Assembly: GCA_907165275.2 (NCBI GenBank)
Contig: OU015659.1
Coordinates: 3,142,501-3,206,500, forward strand
Source of the DNA: Zygaena filipendulae
Taxonomy: Eukaryota; Arthropoda; Insecta; Lepidoptera; Zygaenidae
Direction of reading: 5' to 3'
DNA length: 64,000 nucleotides
Shown: piece after piece, positions 1 to 11,979 of the stretch
Position numbering within the stretch: the stretch's first letter is position 1
Layout: every line of letters starts with the position of its first letter
The notes under the pieces: model-generated
What the model was told of the DNA's origin: nothing
Seen by the model: the letters and a program-made list of their open reading frames with translations, nothing else
The model's database searches: none
Program-made: the position numbers and the translations under genes

Positions 1-1083
1 TACAAAAAAAAAGGAAAAATAAGTGTCTAATATTAAACTAAAACTAAAATTTAGTCATCTAGCCCATTGCCGACCGAATTCTCATACACAGTGGGCGAAT
101 GTGGGCGACACCGGCGACCCGTAGTGCCCACTGGGCCAAGCCGTCGGGGCAACTCCGACGCAATACACTACAGTACACTACCTTATCGAGAGTTATTATC
201 GCTTAATATCCAAAAATATATTAAAAGATGATGCAACTTCACATCGCAACTGTTCGATAACACATTGTTTTTTATTATAAAACTTTAATTTTTAAGGTAA
301 AATATCCTCTGTGTGTATAATTTTATTTTTTAATGATATTATCTGTAATAACGTCGCATTGTTAAGTAGACGTTTAGCTATAATAATAATGTACGTTCGA
401 TTTCGTTCTGAATATTTTACGATTAAAATTAAGTTATAAAATAAATATGCATGATACATTACAATCATTTATGTTCATGTGTATGTGGGGTTTTTAACTG
501 TGTAGGTAAAGGCTAAAGGCGGGCTTACATTTTTGATCAAAACAGCTTTGAGTTTTGCATACGCGCTGATATTATAATAAGTGTGAATTGAAAAATAGAA
601 TACTTTGACAAAAAACTCGTAGTTCTAAAATGAGACGAGAACAAATGCACTTCGGATAAATTATTACGAACGCGGATGCAAATAATCACTATCTTCTATA
701 AGTATATATGTATGTACCTATACATAGATTAACGACAGGTTTAGCAAGGATTAGTTAAGTATTACAGACTGTGGTAAGGAATGTCACACCCAATGCGCCG
801 GCGCCGATCGTCTGAACGTCGTGGGTGTCAGCTGTCAGTGAAGGGGTTCCCATTCCAAGTACAGTATTTATTTATAGAAAGAACCTGCGGCATCGGCTCA
901 CCTGTTATTGCCTAGATTTATCCTAGATAACTTTGTACTGTTTCGATTTGAAAGGTCGATGACCTGTATCGATGTTGATAGAATTGAACACAAACGGTGA
1001 ACGAAGGATTCTCTATATTGATGTGTATATACCTATGTAACTTTACTAAGAACTGGATCGACGACATTATCACAGGAAAGAAG
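1..1083. other. Gene-free AT-rich DNA
   Basis: No coding stretch or recognisable repeat was found. Positions 60-180 and 780-850 are richer in G+C than the surroundings but every frame is quickly broken by stops. They could be parts of an untranslated exon or regulatory DNA; nothing in the sequence decides this. Confidence 0.5.
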
Positions 1084-1402
1084 TAATAGTACATTGTTTT
1101 CCTAGGGGTGAAAGTCTTTCTCCCGAGGATAACTCTGTGCTTTTCATTACGAATGCAAGGTAAGTCAAAATAAAAATAGGAATTAGCTAAAGAAAAAAAT
1201 GAGTGAATTTTATTTTACATAAATCAACCATTAGGTGTGCTATTGGCCAGTAAGTATGCCCCTATGACATAAAAAAAAACTTGAGTTTCTGCAGTATCCA
1301 GCTGTCAGTTGAAAGCGATTCTCCCTAGGGCTGAAAAGTGTTACTTTCAACCCGCTTCTCAGGCAACTTCAGACCTGCTTTCCGAGTATGAGTAATGAAA
1401 AA
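1084..1402 (+). repeat. Hairpin-rich dispersed repeat, copy 1
   Basis: First of three copies in the window (others at 26310-27106 minus and 37893-38507 plus). Shared landmarks in order are a start AATAGTACATTGTT, a short foldback around GGGGTGAAAGT and its inverted partner ACTTTCTCCCGAGG, a TTCATTACGAATGCAAGG block, TAGGAATTAGCTAAAGAAA, then CTGTCAGTTGAAAGCGATTC and an end CCGAGTATGAGTAATGAAA. This copy lacks the extra hairpin modules found in the other two. It is probably a non-autonomous DNA transposon. The family is not identified. Confidence 0.75.
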
Positions 1403-1999
1403 ATATATATTTTATACTCCATCATAAAAGTTAATTTTTAATTTTTACGAATATAGAGCTTGACAAACTGGTCCAGATATCTAAAGAAGAGATCGCAAAT
1501 ATACGTGGAATTGACAAAATATTCATAGATATGGAGCGAATAAGCGATGGCGGTTATTTATGTATTTTTTAGATGAATGCAAATATGCAGATGTGGTATT
1601 CAAAGTTAGCCTTTAAGTCTTTCTAATAAAGATCTTTTAAAGCTTGAAAGATTGTGTTTCCAAGTGGTTGGCGCCTAGAGCTTGGCTCTCACGATAACTT
1701 CGCCCACGGTTTTTAAGTAATAACTACAATCTCAAATCTACTAACAATAACACCTCCTTTCATCGTTAAAAATATTCTCAGAAATGTTTATTTTGCGTTT
1801 CATAAAACTTCTTTACAAATATTTACCTATTATGTGTTTGAAATTTGAATAGTCTGTCTACACATTGTGGTAAAAATCCTACGATTTGAGTTTCTAAACA
1901 TGATTACGGCAAGACTAAGCAACGAAACCTCAAGATTGTACCGAAATATCTAAATTTATAAAAGGCAAACCTGACTGACCATTTATGTTGATAAATGGC
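1403..1999. other. Gene-free interval
   Basis: AT-rich sequence without a supported gene or clear repeat boundary. The reading frame open on the minus strand from 2277 to 1930 runs into the adjacent Helitron fragment and shows no family resemblance. Confidence 0.5.
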
Positions 2000-2148
2000 A
2001 CAGCCGAAACTACTGAACGGATTTCGCTGAGATTCGGCATACAGATAGTTGTAATTCCATAGGCATCCGCTAAGAAAGGATTTTTGAAAATTCGAATTCC
2101 TGCGGGATCTCCGAAATTTCCGCGGGTAAACCGCGGGGCACAGCTAGT
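2000..2148 (+). mobile_element. Helitron-like (Lep1-type) 3' fragment
   Basis: The 3' half of a short non-autonomous Helitron. It shows the internal CTGAACGGATTTC block, the CCTGCGGGATCTCCGAAATT region, a terminal hairpin built on CCGCGG, and the end CACAGCTAGT at 2140-2148, where CTAG is the Helitron terminus and T the host base. The 5' end is not recognisable. A second stub ending AAAAGCTAGT follows directly. Confidence 0.75.
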
Positions 2149-2483
2149 ACAGATATAAAACTGCGGGCAAAAGCTAGTGATAAATAACCACATAAATCTT
2201 CGTCCCTTTGTTTCATCGTGCACACCGACAGTAATATGGTAATGAGGTTCTATTCTCTGCCATGTAAGTAAAGACAATTAATTATACGGACGGTTTAGTC
2301 TGTCATGGGACGATGTATGAATGTGGTGCCCTTTTCTGGCCACATAGTGCACACTTGAGGTGGCATGTGGCCAGGCCATTGAAGTATTGGAGAATTTACA
2401 ATTGGAATTTAGGATGCTATGGGTTTTGTGATTATAATATTTTGAGATATTTACTGATTTTCCTAAACTAGGTCTACATTTCA

Positions 2484-2640
2484 TAGACATAGACATAGAC
2501 ATAACTTTATTTGGCATCACAAAATTTCTTAAAAGTAATACATGCATCAAATTTAAAATGAATCTTATATAGTTTCCGTGATGCCAAAATGGACACCGTC
2601 TCAGCATATGCTGTCGCATAAAGCGCGGCAGCGCTGGTTC
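2484..2640 (-). mobile_element. LINE 3' end with (TATGTC)n tail
   Basis: Read on the minus strand, a 3' UTR-like segment ends in GATGCCAAATAAAGTTATG followed by four copies of TATGTC (2484-2505). A polyadenylation-like AATAAA immediately before a short tandem tail is typical of 5'-truncated non-LTR retrotransposon insertions. No open reverse-transcriptase frame remains. Confidence 0.7.
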
Positions 2641-3912
2641 GAAATTTTAAAATAGATCAAGCTGATTGTATACCTAAATTGTAAATATCTAACCTAGTAT
2701 TGCACAACAGTTAAAAATTCACGTTTTCGGCAAAAATTCATTCGGAACACCTATCTCTGGATCACACTCGGGTGGATTGGAAATAAAAATTTTACGCGAA
2801 TCAATTCTCGCTTCGAGTGCTCTGTAGCCTGCACCAAGTTAGTGATGTATGCAGAAATCCGATCCCGTATATTTCCAATATTTACCCAAAAGGACAGCTA
2901 CGTATACCTACCTCCACTGTTTGGCTAGCTTTGAAGCTAGTTAGTTTATAACGGGCTTGAGGGAATATCGGGATAAACCCAAACCCGTTATAAAAAGCAC
3001 TTTATGAATTTAATCTCTATCTCTATTATAGTATCTACATTCCAAATTTCATTCAAATCTATTGAGCTTTAGAACGTGAATAACATACTGTGTTAGTTAT
3101 GTACAAAAATTTTAACATTAATAATAAATAGATGAGCATAAACCTAAGCAAAACGTAGCTGACGTGTAGCTTCAGGTTAATACAATGATAATTAATCTTG
3201 TAAAGAATTCTATTAGACTAAATGTAAAAAATAGATTCATGTCTCAATGAAAATGGTTTGTAATATTTATGAGGAATGAACAGCATCCTAAACGAACTCT
3301 ACCGCTAAGTACTTATAATGCTATAATGGATCTTTCAAAAATACTCAAGAGTCAAGCATCCATGTCAATTTATGGCTATAGACACTTATACCAATCAAAG
3401 GTATGCCAACTAAAACATCGTCTAAAGTCTAAACATACCTACGCTGCGGGAATTTCAAAAGAACATCTTCAACTAAACAAGGGCACGTCATATTATGCAT
3501 ATTGATAGTCAACAAATGTTACACTTTCACATAACATTTGTCTCCGTAACGATCTCTCGGGCCATTACAACAAAAGTACGACGATATATTTCACGTCTCT
3601 TTCCCACAGTGTTACAATTACGAAACCCCTCATGTCGCGACTATCTACTGGCTCACTAATCTCTTTAGCGGATTACTCGGTACTCCATGCACATAGCACA
3701 TAGTTTAATGGTATCGTTTGTCACACAGTCCACTCAGTTGGCGTGTGATACAACGCTGTTTCTGTTTTAACCATTAGTTTTGATGGTGGCACGAGCGTGT
3801 TAAAATCGTAGCCGTTATTACGTATTACGTTCTATCAAATTAACCAACTTAAATTGTTTTGTTTTAGCTACGATGACTCGTAGCAAAAAAATATTTTAAG
3901 TAATTTTGATTT
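2641..3912. other. Gene-free interval
   Basis: About 1.3 kb with no recognisable exon. The longest frame, 3269-3505 on plus, has no family features and a base composition like its surroundings, so it is left out. A (CTCTAT)-like short run near 3012 is the only simple repeat. Confidence 0.5.
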
Positions 3913-4520
3913 GTAGTTTATTTATTTATTTATTTATTTATTGGCACACAAAACGAGACACAAACAATAAGAGGTACATAAGTATTATACATTACTAGAG
4001 CTGGAATGTGTCCCAAAGTATGGGTGCACAGTAACAAAAATTATTATTATGTTTTTTTTCTTTCCTTTTTTTTATAATAATTAAAACTAAAAATTAGTGC
4101 AAAGCTGTAATTCAGCGTCCAAAATCAATAAGTAAGTATAACTTAAACTAACAAGACAAACATTTGGCTAAGCATCTCCGGAAAACACACAATCTACTGT
4201 CGAATATGTCCAGTTTTGAACACGAAGTAGCCACCGAGTTATAAGATCTGCACATTCTAACGACAGGATTATAGTATGAGGTGTTATTGATATAAACTTT
4301 CAAGACAAAGGGCTGAAAGCTTCTGAATCTCGTTTGCGTGTTAATTGAGATAGTATTTAAAAGTGTAGGGGACTCAATATAGCCATGCAGAATCTTGTGT
4401 AAATAAACTAAATCACTTAATTGACGACGAGTCTCTAACCTAGGTATGTGGAACCTCTTGAGCCTCTGTTCATAGTTGGCCAAGGTTCTTCCCTCCCCGA
4501 TTCTATACGAGATTCTTCCC
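3913..4520 (-). mobile_element. 5'-truncated LINE, tail (AATA)n
   Basis: A minus-strand non-LTR retrotransposon remnant. It consists of a decayed C-terminal reverse-transcriptase region (4148-4483), an AT-rich 3' UTR, and an AATAAATAAATAAATA-type tail at 3917-3942. The upstream edge is ill-defined, between about 4484 and 4520, where a 26-bp direct repeat begins. Confidence 0.8.
4148..4483 (-). pseudogene. Reverse-transcriptase C-terminal fragment of a LINE
   Basis: A 111-residue frame whose layout matches the C-terminal 'thumb and beyond' region of Jockey/CR1-like LINE ORF2 proteins: YEQRLKRFHIPRLETRRQ (residues 4-21), then LSDLVYLHKILHGYIESP, an R at about residue 52, a NP-V-RMCRSYN block near residue 80, and a DIFDS motif. 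In intact elements this part follows the reverse-transcriptase catalytic domain. The upstream catalytic region, including any YADD-type motif, and the endonuclease are absent, so this piece cannot act. The frame simply lacks stops by survival; it should not be read as a host gene. The ATG at its start is an internal codon, not a true initiation site. Confidence 0.75.
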
Positions 4521-4547
4521 TCAAGGTTCTTCCCTCCCCGATTCTAT
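4481..4547 (+). repeat. 26-bp direct repeat, 41-bp period
   Basis: The block that starts CAAGGTTCTTCCCTCC at 4481-4506 is repeated exactly at 4522-4547. It lies at the 5' truncation edge of the LINE fragment and may be a local duplication made during insertion or repair. Confidence 0.85.
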
Positions 4548-5306
4548 GCATATAAAGTTGTTCAAGTTTATATGCATGGGTACTCGAGAATAACTGAAAA
4601 ATTAATAAGACCATAGTAGCTTTATTACTTTGCACTTATGTAAATTATGAAACGAATTAAACATAATAATACAAAATAATGTTCAAAAGAGTGTACGCTG
4701 TCATGAGACCGCATTAAAATAAAATAAATAAACCCATTATCAATCAACAACTCAGCCGCAGTGATATCGAACGCAAATTCCATTATATATAATAGCTTGA
4801 ACGACAAATAAATAGCAACAAATCATACCATTTATAGCGAATCAAATCAAGCCCAACCGTCATTGTGCGGAGCCGACTGCACGTTCGACAAGATGGTGAG
4901 CTCAGCGGCGCGGGCGCATACATAATTCAATAGACGCAACTAGTCTCGTATGATTGCTATGTCTACGAGTATACTGTGCACTAGACAAGTACTGAATATT
5001 CAAGGTGTACTTACGTGTAGTCCTATAAACAGTACGGGAGAAGCAATAGTAACTAATAATATTAAAGATATAACATTAACAGACTTCAACTGAAGTCTTT
5101 GATAAAGATGTGACGTATGCAGTTTTTGCTAATATCGCTACGGCTAGGGCATAGGCCTACCCTAAGGCTGCGGGTGCAAATTAAGCGATAGACAACTACG
5201 CGAATTCAGTGAAAATTGATTTGGAATACGTTCCCTGAAATCTGTTTTTGAAGTCTAGATTGAATTTGATTGGCAGGCGTGTAATAGTATTTTGTGTAAA
5301 GTCTGT
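4548..5306. other. Gene-free interval
   Basis: No supported gene. A GC-richer patch at 4855-4920 contains CAAGATGGTGAGCTC, an ATG that is directly followed by a splice-donor-like GTGAGC, but the plus-strand frame is only ten codons long and unsupported by anything else. Confidence 0.45.
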
Positions 5307-5577
5307 ATAAATAAATAAATAATAATAATCCACTTCACAACACACAGATCTACTTGATCCCACACTAAGCTAAGCTTGTGTCGTGGAAACCAAGCAAACG
5401 TGGTATATACTACACATATTATTACATATATATTATACTATAGATATATATATACACACCCAGACTGGAAAATGGAACCCTGTGTTCATCACACAAAGTC
5501 CACCCCCACCGGGAATCGAACCCGGAACCTCTTGATTAGCGGGCAGGCATGGTGACCATTGCGCCAATCGGGTCGTA
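5307..5577 (-). mobile_element. tRNA-derived SINE, full-length copy
   Basis: Minus strand. The head carries RNA polymerase III promoter boxes: box A TGGCGCAATGG (5556-5566) and box B GGTTCGATTCC (5512-5522). A middle domain follows with GACTTTGTGTGATGAACA and CCAGTCTGGGTGTG, then a 3' domain with CACGACACAAGCTTAGC and ATCTGTGTGTTGTGAAGTG, and a short ATT/ATTT tail at 5307-5330. A second copy (44738-45073) and a truncated copy (28838-28970) share this order. This copy preserves the unoccupied site of the hairpin insertion found in the second copy. Transcription would be by polymerase III and movement by a partner LINE. Confidence 0.9.
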
Positions 5578-6442
5578 TAATAGGTATCCGACCAATGGGT
5601 CACAAAACTCGTGCATAGCTGATTTTCTTAAGATGTAGTTAGTATAGTCGTAATCGGAAAAGACTTATTAGTAAGTACAAGTCCAATCAAAAGTACAATT
5701 TTTCGTGACCACGCGACATGAAGATACATTCCTTAGATTTCTGTAGCGATAACAATTATAGATTGCCAACTTGGCTACGGGGGCTGGGATCGAATTTCAG
5801 TTCGAAAAAAATCGAAAATTCTACCATCGGGTGTGGATGGTGTGAAATTGCGACAGGATTTGAATGTTCAATATTTAGTACACAGCAGTTGTGTCGCTTA
5901 TCGTCCATATTGCAAGAGGAGGTTTAGTCAGTACCAGGACGAGAGTAGAACATACCCGGGACGAGTGTTATTGGATAATTCCAGTATAATGGCGTAACGT
6001 GGTTGGAGAGGCAGCCCGTGGTGCATACACACAGCCCGATTATGCAAATGCCGATAAGCCGACCTGAGGATACCACCGTCACGACTCATTGAAAGTTGAC
6101 CACGTCTTGTCGCAAATTGAGACATATATAAACGATCGAAACCGACTTAATTATAGTAAACAAGTTATCCGTTTTTTATTTTATTAATTTTTATGCGTTA
6201 TAGATGAAAAATATTGAACAGTTCAATTATAATAAAGAATAAGTGGTAGAGTAAGATCTTGTAAGTTATAATGCAATCACAGCTTTATATGATGATAAAA
6301 AAGCAACGGGTTGTGTCACAGATGCATACAATCTTTATTTTAAGTGGATACCTCATATATGCCGTCATTTTACGTTCTGACACGATTGAGTGAAGTCATT
6401 GAGCGTTGCCTAGGTTGATGACGAGAGAGAAAATAAATTAAG
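5578..6442. other. Gene-free interval
   Basis: Two short opposing frames (5718-5927 plus, 6125-5928 minus) are open but show no family features, no matching splice sites and no composition shift. No repeat boundary was recognised. Confidence 0.45.
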
Positions 6443-7006
6443 TAGAGAGGACATGTAAGTGGGGCAGGCGCGCTACCGTTGCAAAGGAAGTTAGAGCATT
6501 TGCTCTAACTTGCCCAAAACTTCTTTCGCTGCCATCCCAAGAATATTTAGTAAAATATTCCAAAAACTGTGAATTTTGAAAACAGTGACAAAAACATAAC
6601 CATAAAGCTTTTAATAAGTCTTTACGTTAATTAATGTTTTAGTGCGTGATAGATAGTTTTGTGTGCGAAAACCACCCGGCGACACTGGTTTTCATCTGTT
6701 TTCATACTAAACTAAGTTGATGTCCCTTCTATCTGTTTTTTGTTCTGTGGTGGAAACCTTTTCATTAGTCCAGAGATTCGGAAAAAAAAATCAAGCACAA
6801 AAACACTCATTAACGTAAAGAAATGTATTAAACGCTTTATGGTTATGTTTTTACTTAGTCACTGTTTTCAAAATTCACGATTTTGGAAATATTGTGGTAA
6901 ATATACTTGGGATGGCAGCAAAAGAAGTTTTGGGCAAGTTAGAGCATTTGCTCTAATTTCCTTTGCAACGGTGTGGCGCGCCTGCCCCGCCTACATGTCC
7001 TCTCTC
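6443..7006. mobile_element. Foldback element with ~210-bp inverted arms
   Basis: Left arm 6443-6650 and right arm 6790-7006 are inverted copies of each other, separated by about 140 bp of unrelated centre. Landmarks in both arms, outside to inside: GAGAGGACATGTA, GGGGCAGGCGCGC, CCGTTGCAAAGGAA, the hairpin TTAGAGCATTTGCTCTAA, TTGCCCAAAACTTCTTT, GCTGCCATCCCAAG and ACATAACCATAAAGC. Arms this long point to a foldback or hairpin-type non-autonomous DNA transposon. No target duplication could be fixed, and no transposase is present. The frame 6740-7069 only reads through the right arm. Confidence 0.85.
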
Positions 7007-10000
7007 TCCTCTGTCCTCATGTGTTCCTTTATTTCCTCTGTGATTTCTACTTCAAAAAGAATTCGTTGAGAGAATCAGAAACTTAGATTCAGCAACGAAA
7101 AAACTGTTGGAGGAAGCAAAAAGAAAATTTAATAGCGTCCTGTGATACTGAGCCTGTTAAAAGACACTATGTAATGAATTGTATGATATTCTAAGTCTTA
7201 TTCAAAACACAGTCATATTATCTCTAGGTAAGTGGATCAATGGCGCAGTCTCTCGCCATATTGGGGCGGTTATATGGCTCGCGTTTTGCATTGAAAGCAT
7301 CTGGAATGTAACCGCAGCGAGGGATTAGAGCGTCATAAATATAATTCCATTAACCAATAATGTGTAATAGTTTCCACGCCGGTTTCACATTTCATGACAT
7401 TTTGCTGCATCTTGAAAACATCTAAAACAGCTTTAACACGTTCTCTACTTTAAAATTATTAAAGCTTCATATCTCGACACTCAGGATAATTTCTGTACAA
7501 CCCTTAGATTGTTCATCTTATAGAAAAATGTAGTTTCTTAGCTCTTATCCACTATTGAATTTGGTATCCACATAACTTGTTTCCATGTATATGTGTGCTA
7601 CCTAGATACATTAGTAATGATCGTAAAGCGATTTAAGTCATTAACAGCATTCGCACCTTCGTTCCATATCTTCTTTATAACAGTAGATATACCGTTGCTG
7701 AGGCAGAGATTATTATCCCTCTATGTTTGCATAATCGAACAGCAGACGATCGTGGAGACGCAAACTTTAATCGGACAACAACGAGTTAGGCGTACTCAAC
7801 AAAAACGCATTTTGTTCGATACCATCTTTGACTTTATATTCTGATTAGTAATTACGTAAAAATAAGCAAAAAATTTTGCAAAATATCAAATCCATAATTC
7901 AGCCGTATAGGATGTTGTTCGAGAAATACACTTATATGAGTAGACATCTAGACATTAACCAACAAAGTAGGTTTTGTGACTCATCCAAGTTATGTTATCT
8001 AAGAAAGAGGCAAAGAGTAGATAGTAAAATATGTGACTGGAGTGGATAGTGATAGCTACTCTAATACGTATAGGCAAGGCATAAACACGAAAGCTCCCGA
8101 TCGAACGGGATCTGTTGCAATTTTCTATTAGTAATAATTTGCATGCGTGTCCATCAGAACCGCTTTACTGCGAAATATCCAATCGAAAGGCCTCCACCAG
8201 TATTTTCGTAACGTATCACATTCCGGAATTTTATATCCATATTGCATACTTGTAACCGGCGGGGAGCGAACGATATGACGCTTGACGCTAAAAAGAAAAT
8301 GAGAATCAATTTGTTTTTACGATAAAAGGTGGTGAAATGATGGTAAAATGTCACCATTGTCGACGTTAAAAGAGAAAAATCACACCAAATCTTCGCATCG
8401 TGTAAATGTTACTCGGTTATCGTATTGCAGATTTGGCGAAGAATTTTTGCAACATCTAATATCGGTTGTCAGGGTTGCTATTTGAAGATATTTTTAAGTA
8501 GGTATCTATTTCATTATAGCTCCTGTAGCCTTTCAAGTGATGAAACTCCTTAACAAAATAAACTACCTAGTACCTACTTATAAACTTTTCAAAAGACATC
8601 GTTTGTTATATATTATCTAAAATATTTTTTTTTATAAAATTTTACAGCATTTATAAATCTAGACACGCGGCAGCGTGTCAAGCCAAAGTTCAAGTAAATA
8701 TTACAATAAAAAGTAAAAACCCGAACTACCAAAAAACGGTCACTATTCGAAGTAGATATGTTGAAATTTTGAGTAGGTACCCATTATTATTACACAAAAC
8801 TAGTATTAATCCTCGTTTACTTAAAATCGATTTTAGAAAATTTACAACATGACAACGAAAAAGGTATTTTGTCATTTTTTTTATCATTTGATGAACATTT
8901 TTAAAATGCAAGTAGATACTAGAAGGTACTTATATTTTCAAAAATTCACCTGTGCTTTAACGTTTTTCATTAGTTTCATAAGGTAACACCCAGCCACCGA
9001 AGCGACAAGCTCACAGCGGGTTCGGGGCGTCATAACTCTAACGTCCATGGTCGTGCCAGCGGGATGCCATTAACACGAGCGTACACATTACAATAATTTA
9101 TACGTCCACATCCACAATATTGTGTAAATCTCATACATTGATTGTGTTGTGCTTCTATTATGCGCAGTGGTTACGGGTTGGTCGTCGAGTTACAATCGAT
9201 CAAATGTCGATTTGAGCCAGATTTTTCAAATTCTTTTGATGTCCCATCTACCTGTTATTTTTGAAAGATATTCAAACGCTTCACGAGATAATAAGAATAT
9301 AAGATAATATATCTGAAACTAAAAAACTTAATCCTAAGGATAATGGGTTAATACTATAATAATTATAACGATGATAAATATCTGGGCACGTCACTATAAT
9401 AGGAATTGTAATAATAAATGCCCTGTAGTGTCGGAAGGTATAAATACTTGGAATTCATAAAGAAATCTAGACCTATCGTGCAGTAAACTTGCTCTGCTAT
9501 GCGTGGGTGCTGGAGTGTCCGTGAACAAGTTTATGTATTTATTCTTTTTTAAATTTTAGGAATAAAGGACTACTTATACGAAAGCTTAAAACCGAAAACA
9601 TGTTATGTAGGTACGCAGGTACGTACTGTTGGTAAGAATAAAATTATATTAGGTATTTAGACTTATTTCATAATACTTTTTATATTCCAACTGTTTAGAT
9701 TTTATTAATAGCCTGAGTAGGTAATATAAAAAAAAGAATTTGTCAACAGTCATAAAATAATATTTGAATATTAACGAAAAACTAATCACACAAATCAATA
9801 TATTATGATTTAAAAAAAGAAGACACCTAAATAATAAAATTATTGACAGCCAGTGATTAAACGGCACATAACCACAGCGGGGTGCCTCTGTTTTGTGATT
9901 ACCGAAACCACTATGCGTGTCAACTTTTAATTTCGTGTGTGAACATCGAAAAGCTTCCATTATACCTAAATTAATTATTTACTCTAACATGTAAACTGTT

Positions 10001-11221
10001 ATTACATATTATCTATTTTAAATTATAAATTTATCCAATCTTTATCCAACAGCATCAAAGTGGTAATGATTTAATATTGATTCAGATGCCCATAAATTCA
10101 TTAATTTATGTTAAAATTATGAAAAAAATGTTTTAAAATAATTAGGTTTTTATCTTAATTAAGATATACCCTAATAAACAATCTAATGTTCCAAAGGTTA
10201 TGTAATACGCTACATTGTGCGCCGTCAAAAGATAAGCTCCTAATTGGTAGTTTTACAGTTGCTGATATCTACAAATTTTTATTAGATGAAATATTTAGTT
10301 TTTGGATCTCCATCATATTAAATAGTCAAATAAGGAAACACACTGCCCTATTGATTTTTATATATTCCAGTTTAGTTTTAATATCTATGTATACGAATAA
10401 AATTTAAAGGGGACTAAATCGAATCGGATGAAGTTTGACCCAGAGACAAAAATCACAGCTTGGATCTAACCTAATCTAACCTAACCTAGTAAATGCAACC
10501 GTTTTCGAGGGAGACCTGAAATAAAAGCGAATAAAATCACAGGCGGCACTAAGTCAATGAATAACATTAAAAATACGTAGTACATCATAGAAATAATAGC
10601 AAAGATTTGTGTCAATGGCGTTCAAATGAGCAATATTGATTGTATGTACTAAATGTAATTAAAACGTAGGTATACCTTATAATATAGGTATGTACATACT
10701 CATAGTATATAAAATTACTGCAACTCGAATATCAACTAGCCTTGTAGGGAAGTCGTATCTCCTTAAAAATTAGCACTTCGCACCTACTTTAAAAGCTGGC
10801 AAAATACAGTTAAAAAAAGACTTGGCTGTATGGACTAAACTTTCCAAAAAAAAAAAAACGACATTGGGTGAACAAAAACAAAAACGAAACCGTTCTGTGA
10901 TTTCAAGTTCGCAGTACTGTACTTTATACATGTAATCTTCTTATTTGGTCTGAGCATGTAATTAACAAAATTATAGTAAAATAGGTACAGTTTGAGTTTC
11001 CAAATTGTAACATCTCCACTTTCCGTGAGAAATTATTGTGATTAGTAAGAGTGTAAGAATACCAACTGCGAAAATTACGATAAATAGTTTTGTGTGATGA
11101 GCGCAATGAGCGTATAAAAATATACAAACCAACGACCGGCTGGCTAGCTACCACCTTCAAGTTCAAAATCTTACGCCAATCGTCAAACCGTATGTTCCAG
11201 CAGCCTCACTTGAAAGCCAGT
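7007..11221. other. 4.2 kb of unannotatable AT-rich DNA
   Basis: No exon, tRNA or recognisable transposon. Frames such as 7593-7844, 8154-8357 and 9649-9960 have AT-driven composition (many F, I, K, L, Y) and no family resemblance. A short telomere-like tract at 10466-10490 is listed separately. This may be intron or intergenic DNA. Confidence 0.5.
10466..10490 (-). repeat. Short telomere-like (TTAGG)n tract
   Basis: The plus strand reads CTAAC CTAAT CTAAC CTAAC CTAGT, five 5-bp units with two substitutions. On the minus strand this approximates the insect telomeric repeat TTAGG. It is too short to be a telomere; it could be a chance run or a scar of break repair. Confidence 0.5.
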
Positions 11222-11362
11222 TCCCATTTCAGTTCAAACGATAATCATGAAATTTTGTATACACGTTTTCAGGGGTACAGAGAAGGAAATAGGGTACTTT
11301 ATCCTGGATATCTCGCGGGAACTCCGAACTTAACGCGGGTGAAACCGCGGTGCACAGCTAGT
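11222..11362 (+). mobile_element. Helitron-like (Lep1-type) 3' fragment
   Basis: Contains the family's ATGAAATTTTGTATACACG block, GTACAGAGAAGGAAATAGGG, the CGCGGGAACTCCGAA segment, a terminal hairpin of GCGGGTGAAACCGCGG, and the end GCACAGCTAGT. The 5' half is missing. The frame 11090-11458 is produced by this element and its flanks. Confidence 0.8.
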
Positions 11363-11742
11363 GTTAAGTATAAACCTGTGCTCACTGTACCTCTTTATTT
11401 AAAACAAAACACATCTTTAATTGTTTCTTATGAAATGAACACGAGGGCTTTATCTTAATGTTTACAGTTTACGACTTGATTTATCTTTGAGAGAAAGGTG
11501 AATGGAGTGTTTGCTTTAATTTCTTTTTAAAACGCCGCTTGAGGACAAGACAGGATGTCTGTAGGCTGGGGATGATTACTTTATTAGAGAGTACAGTCAG
11601 CAACAGAAATATTATGTAAACTTCACCTAAAGATATGAATTTTATTATAATAGACACAAAGTCCAAAGACCGACATATTATAAGTGTTCTCATAATTCTG
11701 CTCGTGACTGTACTACCTTCATCTTTTTACCTTTATCGCTAA
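11363..11742. other. Gene-free interval
   Basis: Nothing recognisable. The minus-strand frame 11693-11481 has no family features. Confidence 0.5.
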
Positions 11743-11979
11743 CAGCCGCACTCAGAGTCGACTTTAATGATTACTTAGTTAAGTATAGATTTTTAAAACA
11801 AAACTGCCGCAATCAGACAAGTTTGATAAATTAATGTTAATCGGCATTTAACTAATTAGGTTACATCTCATTAAATGCCAACTAACATTAATTTACCGAA
11901 CGTCTCTGATTGCGGCAGTTTTGTTTTAAAAATCTATACTTAACTAAGTAATCATTAAACTCGACTCTGAGTGCGGCCG
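11743..11979. mobile_element. Palindromic MITE, family P, copy 1
   Basis: The 237-bp element is almost completely self-complementary. Both ends read GCCGCACTCAGAGTCGA inward, followed by TTAATGATTACTTAGTTAAG, TTTTTAAAACAAAACTGCCG and CAATCAGA. It is flanked by TAA on both sides (11740-11742 and 11980-11982), a 3-bp duplication as expected for PIF/Harbinger-type transposition (TWA). It has no coding capacity. A diverged second copy lies at 12347-12600. Confidence 0.85.

Noticed and set aside
1930..2277. 115-codon minus frame
   Set aside because: Mostly antisense of a Helitron fragment.
2484..2505. CRISPR-like or regulatory short repeats
   Set aside because: Simple hexamer tail of a retroposon; no spaced repeats anywhere in the window resemble a CRISPR array.
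5500..5577. Functional tRNA gene
   Set aside because: Internal promoter boxes are present but the acceptor and anticodon stems do not pair well and a SINE body follows; SINE is the better call.
6740..7069. 109-codon plus frame
   Set aside because: Reads through the right arm of the foldback element.
11090..11458. 122-codon plus frame
   Set aside because: Runs through a Helitron 3' fragment (KFKILRQS... then the CGCGGG hairpin); no protein similarity.
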